Shown piece by piece: positions 1-10,429 of a stretch of DNA of 64,000 bases. The notes under the pieces were generated by a model. The model did no database searches and was not told the DNA's origin. It was given only the letters and a program-made list of their open reading frames with translations. Positions within the stretch are counted from its first letter, which is position 1, and the number at the start of each line of letters is the position of its first letter. A program made the position numbers and the translations under genes. Source of the stretch: Prorocentrum cordatum (lineage: Eukaryota > Sar > Dinophyceae > Prorocentrales > Prorocentraceae); contig CAUYUJ010017988.1 of the NCBI GenBank assembly GCA_963575745.1, forward strand, positions 138,059-202,058. Direction: 5' to 3'.

Positions 1-590
1 GAGATGGCCTCGGGCATCTCAGAATGGCCTCCAGGATGTCACAAGATAGCCCAAGAATGTCTCAGAATGGCCTCCAGGATGCTCAAGATGACCTCCAACA
101 TGCCTCGTAGAGATTCCAGCACTGCCCCCAAAAAGGGTTCCAGGCCACCACGGAGAATCCCGAGGACCCCCAAGGGAGCAATCAGAGGGGTCAAAGTTGC
201 GACTTGTAGTGCTCCAGTTGGGCAGCGCTGATCGGCGCTGCTGAACCCCTTTTGGCCGATGTCCTCTAATATGGCCCCAAGAGGCCTCGAAAGACCCCAA
301 ACAGGGTATTGTACGCAGAGGCGTTCGTATTCTACGCAGAGGCTGCTGCATTGTACGCGAGCACCGAGGACCCTCCTGAAGCTACCTGAGCAGGCCCTTT
401 GTCGTCGTCATCGCCGTCGTCGCCACGTTCCTCCCCCACCCTCCTCATTCTCCCACCTCCCTCGTCATCCTCCTTCGACGGCAGGCTCAAATCCATTCCT
501 GGATATGCTCAGGCAGACTCCGGGCGTCGGCATACTGTATGCTCCTACATGTCCCTGGTCAGGACAACTCGCCTGGTAATCGTTTCTAGA
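1..590. repeat. Degenerate GGCC/CAAGA minisatellite and unassigned DNA
   Basis: The first 300 bases are an imperfect interspersed repeat of short words such as ATGGCCTC, CCCCAAGA and GGCCCC with a period near 15 bases, the same family that returns at 960-1,440, 13.8, 18.9, 24.7, 34.9 and 50 kb. The rest to 590 has no recognisable gene. Reading frames of 60-110 codons exist on both strands but show no protein-like composition. Confidence 0.55.
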
Positions 591-591
591 T

Positions 592-622
592 GAGCTGGTG
601 GGAATATGCGAAGCGTCCAGAA
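592..622 (+). repeat. Dispersed end-motif, copy 1
   Basis: A conserved word of about 30 bases, core GCTGGTGGGAATATGCGAAG, that recurs at 10,398-10,427 and 51,258-51,287 as GGCTGGTGGGGATACGC followed by AAGCGTC and AGAA. It contains a small hairpin of the form ACGC-GAA-GCGT in the other copies. Flanking DNA differs at the three sites, so this is probably the terminus of a mobile element rather than part of a larger duplication. Confidence 0.6.
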
Positions 623-959
623 CCCGTTCAAAGAGGGCCATCAGACAACCCCATGGCCCCCCAGGACTGTCCAGAGACACCCCGTGACATTTCCAAGACC
701 ATCTGGGGCCCTTGGACGTCTTTCAGCTCAGCGCAAAGCACAAAATGTTACGGTCTGCAGAAACGTCAGAGATAATCAATCAGGTATCAGTACGTCCCGA
801 TGGACACCGCTGTCACCACAACAGTAAGATGATGACGCCGACGTTGAATACTACCCTCGACATCCACCGACCCCGCTTGCCGTTAAAGGCGTGTGAGACA
901 TTTGGCTGTCCCCCTCCCCCTTTCCCCCTCCCCTGGGGTCCAACATATCATGCCAAGAC

Positions 960-1440
960 AGTCGAAGAGAGCGTCATGACGGCCCAGGGTAGCCCCACGA
1001 CGATCCAAGATGGCCTCAAGATGGCCCACGAGACCCCCAAGACAGTCCAAAAGCGCCTCCAGAGGATCGGCGATAGGGCCCCAAGAGGTCAAAATCATCC
1101 CATTCCCTTCGAAAAACTTACATGTTCCGCACATTCGCATTTTACGCTTCAACAGCGACAGCGAACACGACGGCCCAAGTGTCCCCCAAGATCGTCCTAA
1201 GACAGCCCCAGGGGCTCCCCCGGAGGGCCCCAAGAGGGCTCCAAGAAAGCCCAAGAGGGGCAATACGAACTGACATCTCGAGCATTTCCCCGGAGGCCCC
1301 CGAAGGCCCTCCAAGAGGCCCCAAGAGGCATCCAAGACGCCCCCAAAGAAGCCCCCAGAGGCCCCCACGAGGCCCCAAAAAGGCTCCCACACGCCCCCAG
1401 TAGGTACTCCAGGGGGCCCCAGAGGGGCATCCCGAGAAAC
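960..1440. repeat. GGCC-CCAAGA minisatellite tract
   Basis: Dense run of CAAGANGGCCC/GGCCCCAAGAGGC words, about 15 bases apart, strongly biased to one orientation (purine-rich AAGA on the plus strand). Minus-strand reading frames of 80-200 codons here (Gly/Trp/Leu-rich) are by-products of the repeat. No gene is supported. Confidence 0.65.
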
Positions 1441-1503
1441 CTTCAGGTTCATCCAGGAGAGGCTCCTGACCCAGGATATCAATTCCACGATCGTCTCAAA
1501 CAC

Positions 1504-2422
1504 TCACTCCTCGTGGGGGTCGGCGGAATGGCGCAAGCCACTCGAAGAACTGCGCTCGAGGCTCTCACTGTGGCCGTCAAGAGCTGCCCCGTGGGTTGGC
1601 CCACCCCCCGGGAGCTCGTCGCTGCCCGCGGGCCCCGACTGACCCTGCCGCGATGGCGACATCGAGGGCCACATCGTCGGGCTGAGGCCGATGCGCAGGC
1701 CCACGCGGACATGCTTTCGGGATGGGACGCTCTCCCGCCTGGCCCGCTGGGTCGCTCCCTGCATACACCCCCCCTTGCAAATGCAGAAGTAGCACCAGCA
1801 GCACGAGTCAGAGCATGAGGGCGAAGGGGACGAGGAAAGCGCAGAAAGAGGCGCAGAATCCAAGGGGAGAAGAAAAGGGATGACAGCACGAGGTAAAACA
1901 GAAATCATCGATACAACAGCGGGATCGGAGGCCCAGCCGTGTGAGCATCCTGCTGGAAGTCCCATATGTACTCGGCGGGTGCGAGAATGCGCACATGTAG
2001 GTCCATCGCAGTCTGCACCACGATCGGGAAAACGATGATGTCGGTGGCCGCCCGGTCCATACTGCGGGGTGGCAACAAAGCACACTCGAACAAATAAAAA
2101 AGCACTGCGAAGAACATGGCTTAGCTTTGAAGTGGTCTGGAATTCCCGACATGAGGGCGAGAGGAACGGGCGCAAAGGAGCGGAGTAGGAACAGGAATGG
2201 GGGGGTACGCAGACTAAGAGTACGAAAAGGAGCAGCAGAAGTACGCCGAGGAGCTGTAATGGCAGGAGCAGGCAAGCCAGCTCGAACGAGTCAACGACCC
2301 GCGCACGCCACCCTCTTCCCCAGGACATCGAAATCAGTGTTGGCACACGTGGATACTGGGAGTGGCGCTCGGCCACGTTCAGCGAACGGAATGCGTTTGC
2401 GCGCACCCCCGCTTCCGTCGGC
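1504..2422 (-). CDS. Candidate 3' exons of a membrane protein, function unknown
   Basis: Three minus-strand patches have coding-like codon use but lie in different frames, so they would be separate exons. The first, about 2,420-2,190, reads through AFRSLNVAERHSQYPRV and a strongly hydrophobic segment with core LLPLQLLGVLLLLLFVLL, a convincing transmembrane helix. The second, about 2,065-1,960, reads ATDIIVFPIVVQTAMDLHV and on to EYIWDF with GC-ending codons. The third runs from a CICKGG patch near 1,780 through an Arg/Ser-rich tail to a stop at 1,504. A pyrimidine-rich stretch with an AG precedes the first patch. Same strand as the cysteine-rich gene upstream, so these could be its membrane anchor and cytoplasmic tail, but an 11-kb gap of repeats separates them and a separate gene is equally possible. 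I do not recognise a family. Confidence 0.3.
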
Positions 2423-2469
2423 TTACAAAATGGAAAAACTGACAAAAAAAACAAAACAAAAAAACGAAA

Positions 2470-2505
<36 letters not shown>
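2423..2505 (+). repeat. A-rich tract with about 35-base poly(A)
   Basis: An A-rich stretch with scattered C ends in an unbroken run of about 35 A. It could be the tail of a retroposed sequence on the plus strand, or on the minus strand the T-rich tract ahead of the candidate exon that ends at 1,504. No target-site duplication could be identified around it. Confidence 0.6.
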
Positions 2506-2559
2506 GGGCCGCGCAGAAGCCGCAACAGAAGTGCAAAAAAAATCTCAATTCAGCGATGT

Positions 2560-3830
2560 CCTGTCGCGCGCGGTCATAGTTCAGCCAGGAGTGGTGAAGA
2601 CAAAACGTGCGCCACGATGAAGCAACGGCGCCATTTTCAAGCGACACCTGTGCGGCATCTTGGCAAAAGAAATGTTGGCCCCGCTCGCGCGAGGTCCCGC
2701 CTCCGCTTTCCAATGGCCCATCGAAAAAGCAGCAATCGCCGCGCCCAAGCGGGAACTCCGCTCTGAGGCAACGTCTGCACGGCGCCTGGCCGACAACCAC
2801 GTTTGACACGCTCGCGCGCGGCCCGGCCCCCAACGATTCGACAAACGAAAAATATGTGGCGAGACCAATCTTCACGCGAAATATATGTGATTGGGCGCGA
2901 GAGATAGAATTCGCCTGTTTGTGATGGGCCGATTCTCCACCACCACTACCACAGGTAGGTGAGGGAGGAGGAGGGGAAGGGGGACGAGGAGGAGGAAGAG
3001 GAGGAGGAGGACGACGACGACGACGACGAGCACAAGGGAGAGAAGGAGGAGGAGGAGGAGGACCTCCCCATCTTGCCTTGTCCCCCATGCTACTTTTGAT
3101 AGCGGTGGCGGGGAATTGTCCCATCAGTTTGCGCGCGACCCCGTTGACAACAAACTGCCGCATGGAAAACAGCGCCGCGCATCCATGGGAGCGCAGGTTT
3201 CAAAAAATACGCGGGACGACGCAGAAACTGCGTGTAACCCTTCCGCGCGCGACATGCGCCGCGACGCATTCACACCACATTTCTGCAACCCCCACGACAA
3301 ATCGTCAATTTTGAAAAGAACAGCGTTGACATTTTGTTTTGTTAGCAAGATGGATGGCCCAGATGCGCGGGACATGGGCCGGCTAGGTGGCAGGCCATTC
3401 AACCCTCGCGCGCGCGCTGCCACTTGTCCGGCAGGAACGGCGCAGACGACCCATGTGACGCGTCCAGACCCGAGCGCCACTATTAAGCGAAATTGGAGCG
3501 TCGCTCGGGCAAGGGCGACAATTCGCCCGCTCGCACGCCACCGCACCCACGCGGGAACGCCACATTCTGGCGAAACCTGCCCAGCTCTTGACAGCGAACG
3601 ACAATTGGCCCGCTCACGCGCGACCGCGCCGCCGACGAGCTGGCGGACAACAAATTCGCCGCGGCCAGACATGGGAGCGCCATTTTGCGCGAGAGCCGCT
3701 CCGGAGGCGACATGCGCAGCTGATTTTCTCGCGGAATTGGGTGAAAGCGGCATTTTGTCCGATTGCGCAAAACCCAGCCGCCGACAGGTTTTGGGCAGGT
3801 CGATTCCGTTGTCTGCAGAAATATTACCCA
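2560..3830. repeat. Degenerate GCGCCATTTT-type repeat region
   Basis: Short words such as GCGCCATTTT, CGGCATTTTG, CGACAAC and CGCTCGCGCGC recur every 50-110 bases through this stretch, interrupted at about 2,970-3,065 by GGA and CGACGA microsatellites. The long open frames seen in several phases at 3.1-3.9 kb are GC-driven and mutually overlapping. No gene is supported. Confidence 0.45.
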
Positions 3831-3934
3831 CATGAGTTCGGGCCGTAGGCCGGCAAACAACCTGGAAGTGTCCCGCGTGCTAGTTTGGAGCCGACCCCGC
3901 CAGACCAACCCCACTGTTCAGCTCATCCCTGTCC

Positions 3935-4262
3935 TCATTGGTCTGGACGCGGCGCGCTGATGTCGGCCGGCCTGTCGCTGAATTCCGACGCGACGTTCGC
4001 GCGGTTCGCGATGGTCCGGCTGCCAGAGCCGAACAACATCGACAGCCCCCCACACCGCTCGGCGCGGCATGACTGCTCGATGTGGATGCCGATCGCGGTG
4101 GGCGAGACGGTTTTGCGCAGCCCATCTGGGCCGTTCTGCGCGCGCGCCCACAAAACACCATCGCCCACGCGCACAACGTCGGCGCTCCACTTGCCAGTCA
4201 CGGCAGCGAGCTCAAGGCCAGCGCTTGCGACGAAGACTTCTACAATGATACCAAAGAATTAT
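3935..4262 (-). CDS. Candidate internal exon, unknown protein
   Basis: The minus strand is open from about 4,262 (after an in-frame TAA) to 3,935 with GC3-rich, protein-like sequence, including VEVFVASAGLELAAVTGKW, then RVGDGVLWARAQNGPDGL and CGGLSMLFGSGSRTIANRA. It has the Gly/Trp/Val texture of an extracellular beta-rich domain, like the exons at 13-27 kb, and is on the same strand, so it may be a downstream exon of that gene. No family was recognised. The opposite strand is also open here for 134 codons, so strand choice rests on composition and context. Confidence 0.33.
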
Positions 4263-4376
4263 CCCAGTCCGACCATACCTAGGAGTTAGAGCCTCTAGGA
4301 AAGCAACATTAGTAGAAGCGGTAAACGCTGTCCTCCTCCTTCTCCTCATCGTCGTAGTTATAGCAGTAGCAGTAGC

Positions 4377-4712
<336 letters not shown>

Positions 4713-4825
4713 CCAGAACCACCGACGCCACGACGTAAGTGAAGCAGCAGCAGAAGCAGGCAGCAAGTCGCCAGGACAGCAACAAAAGAAAGCAGGCACG
4801 GAGATGAGGGCGGGGCACTTGGGAG

Positions 4826-5096
4826 TTCTTTCATCTACATCTATATCTACACCTATATCTACATCGGCACCTACATCTACATCTAGACCTACATCTACAT
4901 CTACACCTACAGCTACATCTACATCTACACCTGCATCTACATCTACATCTACATCAACAGCGAGACTCACATTTACATATACAGCTACACCTACATCTGA
5001 ACATACATCTACATCTACATCCAATCTACATCTACCTCTACATCTACACCTACATCCACATCTACACCTACACCTACATCTACATCTACATCTACA
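4826..5096. repeat. (ACATCT)n / (ACACCT)n microsatellite
   Basis: Hexanucleotide array with interspersed ACACCT and ACAGCT variants, directly followed by the TTTTGC array. Confidence 0.93.
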
Positions 5097-5262
5097 CTTT
5101 CGCTTTGGTTTTGTGTTTGCTTTGCATTGCCTTTGCTTTTGCTCTTGCCTTTGCTTCTGCCTTTGCCTTTGCTTTTGCTTTTGATGTTGCTGTTGCTTTT
5201 GCTTTACTGTTGTTTTTGCGTTTGCTTGGTTTTGTTTTTGCTTTGCCTGCGCACAGACACAC
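5097..5262. repeat. (TTTGCY)n microsatellite
   Basis: Array of TTTTGC, TTTGCC and TTGCTT words. The same words resume briefly at about 5,680-5,800. Confidence 0.9.
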
Positions 5263-5394
5263 AAACGCATGTTTTTGCATTCGCTCACCTGGTGTGCTTC
5301 AGAATGCTCCAGATCCGGCCTACACCGCACGACTTGGCATTGAGCAAGGTTGTGCAACACTTGCTACACCGAACGTTCCTACGACACTGGATGC

Positions 5395-5680
5395 TGTGCT
5401 GCGCTGCGCTATGCCATGCTATGCTATGCTATGGTATGCTATGCCATGCTATGCTATGCTGCAATAGTGGATGCTGTGATGTGCTGTGCAATGCTATGCT
5501 ATGCTATGCTATGCTGCGTTATGATATGCTATGCTATAATATGCTACGCTATGCTATGCTATGCTATGCTATGCTGCGCAATGCTATGCTGGGCTAGGCT
5601 AGGCTATGCTATGCTATGCTGCGCTATGCTATGCTGCGCTATGCTGCGCCATGCTCTGCTATGCTATGCTATGCTTTTGC
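5395..5680. repeat. (ATGCT)n pentanucleotide array
   Basis: Tandem ATGCT/ATGCC with GCGCT, GGGCT and ATAAT variants. The frames it opens (Cys/Tyr/Met/Leu) are artefacts. Confidence 0.93.
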
Positions 5681-5929
5681 TTTGCCTTCGTTTTTGCCTT
5701 CACTTTTACCTTTGTTGTTGCTTTTGCTTGACACCCAGGGAGCGCAACTGGGGGAACCGCGCGTTTGCTTTTACCTTTGCTGCTGCTTCTGCTTGGCTCC
5801 CAGGGGACTGGGGGAACCGCCCGGGGCGGTTTCCACTGCCCGGCCCCTTTAAGCCAACAGAGTAAGAACCTTTCTAGGCAGAGCCTAGGTAGGGAAAAAA
5901 ACAAATCATAATCACTGCAGGGTTTCAGG

Positions 5930-6250
5930 ACTATGGGGCTTTAGGGTTATAGGGTTGTCGGGCTCTAGGGCTCTAGGGTTATAGGGGCCATAGGGGCCAT
6001 AGGGGCCATAGGGCTTATAGGGCGATTGGGCGATTGGGCGATTGGGCTAAAGGCTATGGGTCTAAAGGGCTATACGGCTACCGGGATGTATGGATATAGG
6101 GCTATGGGGCTATAGGGCTATATGGCTATAGGGCTATCAAACTATTGGACTCTAGGGATATAGGCCTATAGGTTCAGACATAGGACTATGGGGCTATGGG
6201 CCTATAGGGCTATAGGCCTATAGGCCTATAGGGCTATAAGACTATAAGGC
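5930..6250. repeat. (GGGCTATA)n array with early GGGTTATAG variants
   Basis: Octa/nonanucleotide repeat of TATAGGGC with GGGGCCATA and GGGCGATT subarrays. It begins with a few GGGTT words that resemble telomeric sequence but does not keep a TTTAGGG register. Confidence 0.85.
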
Positions 6251-6259
6251 CATAGGCCT

Positions 6260-6760
6260 GTAGAGCGACAAGGCTACCCGGCACCTGGGCACCCGGGCGC
6301 GCCGCCGAAGGTGCCGCCACACCTCATCTAACCATATAAATCCGCTAGGACCCCTACAGAAGCAGGCTCTGATTGGATAGAATCCAATGTTACAGGGCGT
6401 CCGGGGACCCCGCGGGCGCTCGCTGGTCTCGGGTGTTCTCCGCTTCCTACGCCTCACGGGACAGGCCCCCACTCCATCGCCTGCCTGTCAGCCTCACGCC
6501 GCTGGTGCTGGAGAAGACAATGTTCCCATGACGCGCACTTCCCCATGGCCCCCAACGTCGAAAGATAAGGCTTCGCCCATCCCTGAGGCGCGACGAGTTT
6601 GACACAATGGTTCAGGCCGACCAGCCCAGACGGCATCCTCGGCGCGCCGGCGCACCGTGCACGCCAACTGCACCGGACGATCTGCACGGCCGACCCCCCC
6701 CGCGCAAACCGCACAAACGGTTTCGTTGCCGCTGAAGTGCAACAGAACCACGGAAAGGGG
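6260..6760. other. No recognisable feature
   Basis: About 500 bases of GC-rich, non-tandem DNA between the GGGCTATA array and the repeat-encoding region. Short frames are open on both strands; none is protein-like. Confidence 0.4.
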
Positions 6761-6766
6761 CCGGAC

Positions 6767-9567
6767 CTAGTCCCGTCTGTTGATGGGGAACCGCCATCCT
6801 CGAATAGCGAGTCGCCGCGCCGATGGCCGTCGACCTTTCCCTTCCCGTTTGCAAAAAGGGCCCAGGGAGGGAAACGCAAACAACAATGTTCTCATTATTC
6901 CTGGATTGTCGTCTGAAACTAGGCCCACCACCTGTGGGGAGGGGAAGAGACCGAATGCGGGCGCGCCCTCTGGGGCACCCCCAGCTGTCGCCGCGATACA
7001 AGTGCCAGGAGGGGGCGCACTGTCGCTCGCATCTTCTGCCTCTACAACGACGTTGCCCAAGGGACGCTGATAAGAGTGAGGAGCTGTTGGAACGCCTGCA
7101 TCCCCAGGAAGGGAAGGGGCCGACACGCCGCTGCGAACGACCACCTTTTCAACCTGTGGCTCTCCCGGGGGACTGCTGCAGCTGAAGGCTGCACGTTCCG
7201 TTCTGAGATCCTGACTCTCAAACTTGCGGGGAACGTCTCCAAACGCGGGCGCGCCCTCCGCGGCGCCCCCAGCTGTCGCCGCGATACTGCTGCCAGGACG
7301 GGGCACCATTTCGGCCGCACCTTCCGCCTCCACAACGACGCTGCCCAAGGGGCGCTGATAGGAGTGAGGGGCTGTAGGAACGCCTGCTTGCCTGTCTCCA
7401 GGAGGGGAAGGGGCCGACACGCTGCTGCGAACGACCACCTGTTCAGCCTGTAGCTCTCCCAGAGGACTGCTGCAGCTGAAGACTGCACGTTCCGATCTGA
7501 TCTCCTGACTACCTATTTTGTGCGGAAGGTCCCCGAACGCGGGCGCGCCCTCTGCAGCGCCCCCAGCTGTCACCGCGATGCTGTTGCCAGGAGTGGGCGC
7601 GCTATCGGGCGCGTCCTCGGCCTCCACCAAAGGCCCTGCCCCCAGGGGGCTGATAGGAGTGAGGAGTTGTAGGAACGCTGGTTTGCCTATCTCCAGGACG
7701 GGGGGGGACCGACACGCTGATGGGTTCCTCCGCGAGCCTGCCCCAGGGGCGCTGATGAGAGTGAGGAGTACTACGGGGGCCCGCCTGCCAGTCCCCAGGA
7801 GGGGGAAGGACCGACGCGCTGCGGCAAACGACCACCCGATCAGTCTCGAGCTCTCCCAGAGGACTTTTGCAGCTGAAAGCAACATTTTCGAATGCATATT
7901 CCTGACTGTCAAAATTGCGAGGAACATCTCCGAGCGCGGGCGCGCCCTCAGCAGCGCCCCGCGTTATCGCCACGATACTGTCTCCAGGAGGGAGCGCGCT
8001 TTCGACGGCATTTCTGGGTTCCTCCGCGAACCTGCCCCAGGGACGCTGATAGGAGTGAGGAGCACTATGGGGGCCCGCCTGCCGGTCTCCAGGAGGGGGA
8101 GGGACCGACGCGCCGCGGCAAACGACCACCCGATCAGTCTCGAGCTCTCCCAACGGCCTCTTGCAGCTGAAGGCCACACTTTCGGATGCAAATTCCTGAC
8201 TGTCAGACTTGCGAGGAACGTCTCCGAACGCGGGCACGCCCCCCGTAGCGCTGCCAACTATCGCCACGACGCTGTCTCCAGGACGGGGCGCGTTCCTTCT
8301 GCAGCTGAAGGCGGCACTTTCGGATGTATCTTCCTGACAATCAGATTTGTGAGGAACGTCTCCGAGCGCGGGCGCGCCCTCTGCAGCGCTGCCAACTATC
8401 GCCACGACGCTGTCTCCAGGAGGGGGCGCGTTCCTTCTGCAGATAAAGGCCGCACTTTCGGATGCATCTTCCAGACTGTCAGAATTGTGAGGAACGTCTC
8501 CGAGCGCGGGCGCGCCCTCTGCAGCGCTGCCAACTATCGCCACGATGCTGTCTCCAGGAGGGGGCGCTTTCCTTTTGCAGCTGACGGCCGCATTTTCGGA
8601 TGCACCCCCCTGACTGTCAGAATTATGAGGAACGTCTCCGAGCGCGGGCGCGCCCTCTGCAGCGCTGCCAACTATCGCCACGACGATGCCTCCAGGAGGG
8701 GGCGCGTTTCTTTTGCAGCTGAAGGCCGCACTTTCGGATGCATCTTCCTGACAGACAGAATTGCGGGGAACGTCTCCGAACGCGGGCACGCCCTCTGCAG
8801 CGCTGCCAACTATCGCCGCGATGCTGTCTCCAGGACGGGGCGCGTTCCTTTTTGCAGCTCAAGGCCGCGCTTTCGGATGCATGTTCCTGACTGTCAGAAT
8901 TGTGAGGAACGTCTCCGAGCGCGGGCGCGCCCTCCACAGCACCCCCAATTGTAACCACGGCCCTGTCTCCAGGAGGGGGCGCGCTTCGGGTCGCATCTCC
9001 AGTCTCCACAACGACACTGCCCCAGGGGTGATGATAGGAGTGAGGAGCACTATTGGGGCCCGCCTGTCTGCCTCCAGGAGAGGGGGGAAACGGCGCGCTG
9101 CGGCTGACGATACCCTGCGCGGCCGCACCGCCGCAGGGCTGGCCGTGGGGCGGGCCGTGGGGCTGGCAGTCTGGCTGGCAGCAGGGCGTGCCGTCGGGCT
9201 GGCCGTCAGGCGGGCCGCGGGGCGGGCAGCCAGGCAGGCCGCGGGGCTGACCGTCAGGCTGGCTGCGCGGCTGGCAGTCGGTCAGGCCGCGGGGCTGGCA
9301 GTCGGGCTGGCTGCGGGCCCGGCCGTCGGGCTCGCCGAGGGACGGGCCGCACGGCAGGCCGCGCGTCGCCGCGGCAGCGCTGGCCAACGCGCCATCCGCC
9401 GCCGCCGCCGCCGCTGGCGAGGAGCCGGCAGCAACACCGGCAGTGGCAGCAGCGGCGGCGGCGGGGCCGGCGGCCAACCCAGCCCCAGCCAAGGCTGGGG
9501 CCAGCGCCAGGGCGGCCGCGGCACCGGCAGCGGCGGCCGCCGCCGGCGGCCCACGCCGGCGGCCCAC
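6767..9567 (-). pseudogene. Repeat-encoding reading frame with a 46-residue unit, frameshifted
   Basis: On the minus strand the region reads as tandem protein repeats. From about 8,950 to 8,210 the unit is 138 bp (46 residues) and includes EGAPALGDVPHNSDSQE, AAFSC and PPPGDSVVAIVGSA. From about 8,210 to 7,000 a longer unit of roughly 97 residues inserts PLGEL, RVVV and PHSYQRPLG blocks. A Pro/Gln/Asp-rich PDGQPRG section and an Ala-rich segment lie upstream (9,110-9,567). Two indels break the frame: an extra T in the T5 run at 8,849-8,853 (sister repeats are one base shorter) and one in the C/G run near 7,627-7,645. Several differences between units are third-position changes in this frame, which favours a coding origin, but the opposite strand is also open because the unit length is a multiple of three. 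Either a decaying low-complexity protein gene or a GC-rich minisatellite. Confidence 0.4.
8213..8950 (-). repeat. 138-bp tandem minisatellite, about 5-6 units
   Basis: The word GGAACGTCTCCG recurs at about 8,213, 8,351, 8,490, 8,628, 8,766 and 8,904, giving a 138-bp period. Units also share GCGCGCCCTCTGCAGCGC and CTGTCTCCAGGA. Units at 7,230, 7,525 and 7,930 belong to a longer derived form. Confidence 0.85.
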
Positions 9568-10390
9568 GCGAGGAGGCCGCGGAGGCGGCCGCGGCGGCGA
9601 GCGCGGCGAGCAGAGAGGGGGCGGCGGCGTCGGGGGCGCACGGGGCCGCCAACAGGTCAGCCGGCGCCGGCGGCACCGGCACCGGCAGCGGCCCAGCGCC
9701 CGCGGGGGCCGTGCTGGGGCGGCCGCCGGCCGCCGCGACAGCGCCAGCCGCCGCGGCGGGGGCAGCCAAAGCGGCGGCGGCAGCCGCCGCGGAGGGGGCA
9801 GCAGGAGCGGCCACCACGCCGGCGGCGCCGGCGGCCGAGCAGGCAGCCGCCGCGGCCGCGGCGTCGGCCTCCGCGCGAGCGGGCCGCAGCAGCGGCCGCA
9901 GCGCCAGGCGAGCAGCGGGCCGCGGCGGCGGCAGCCGCGTCAGAGGCGGCCGCGGCGGCAGCGGCGCCGCGGCGGGGCCAGCACCCGCGGGCGGCGCGGC
10001 CGCGGCGGGAAGGCGGCTGCCACGCGGAGCCCGGGGCCGCGGCCGTGCGGCGCGCGGCTCCGGCGGCGCGGGTGGTGGCTCGGGGCAGCGGCAGGCAGGG
10101 CGGCGGCACCGCGGCGCCGGCCAGAGCCACGCCAGGGGCGCAAGCGGCGGCCGCACGACGAAGCCGCCGACGCCGCGCCGTGAACGCCTCGGCGCCGCCG
10201 CCACGCGGGCAGCGCGAGCGGCGGCAGCCCGGCGCCGCCGCCGCCGCAGGGGACAACATCGCCCGGGGGCAGCGGCTGAGAGGGGAGGGAGACGAGACCC
10301 CCCCGTCCAAGCCGCCGCCGGAGGCCCGCGGGCGCGCCCGCCAGGCCGCGGGACCCAGGCCGCGCAAGCCACCTCGAGCCGAGACAGTTT
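9110..10390. repeat. GCC-rich low-complexity block
   Basis: 9,130-9,360 is a GGGCTGGCNGTC-type tandem repeat. 9,380-10,330 is almost continuous GCC/GGC triplets. All six frames stay open for hundreds of codons (Ala, Arg, Gly or Pro-rich), so open frames here, including a 545-codon one on the plus strand, are not evidence of a gene. Confidence 0.75.
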
Positions 10391-10397
10391 GTCCGTA

Positions 10398-10427
10398 GGC
10401 TGGTGGGGATACGCAAAGCGTCAAGAA
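10398..10427 (+). repeat. Dispersed end-motif, copy 2
   Basis: GGCTGGTGGGGATACGCAAA followed by GCGTC and AAGAA, immediately after the GCC-rich block. Same word as at 592 and 51,258. Confidence 0.6.
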
Positions 10428-10429
10428 CT

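Noticed and set aside
5930-6250. Interstitial telomeric sequence
   Set aside because: Only isolated GGGTT/TTTAGGG-like words occur; the array is GGGCTATA-based and does not keep a telomeric heptamer.
7518-10398. Long plus-strand frames (478 and 545 codons)
   Set aside because: Antisense shadows of the 138-bp repeat and the GCC-rich block; Arg/Ala/Gly-rich with no domain character.
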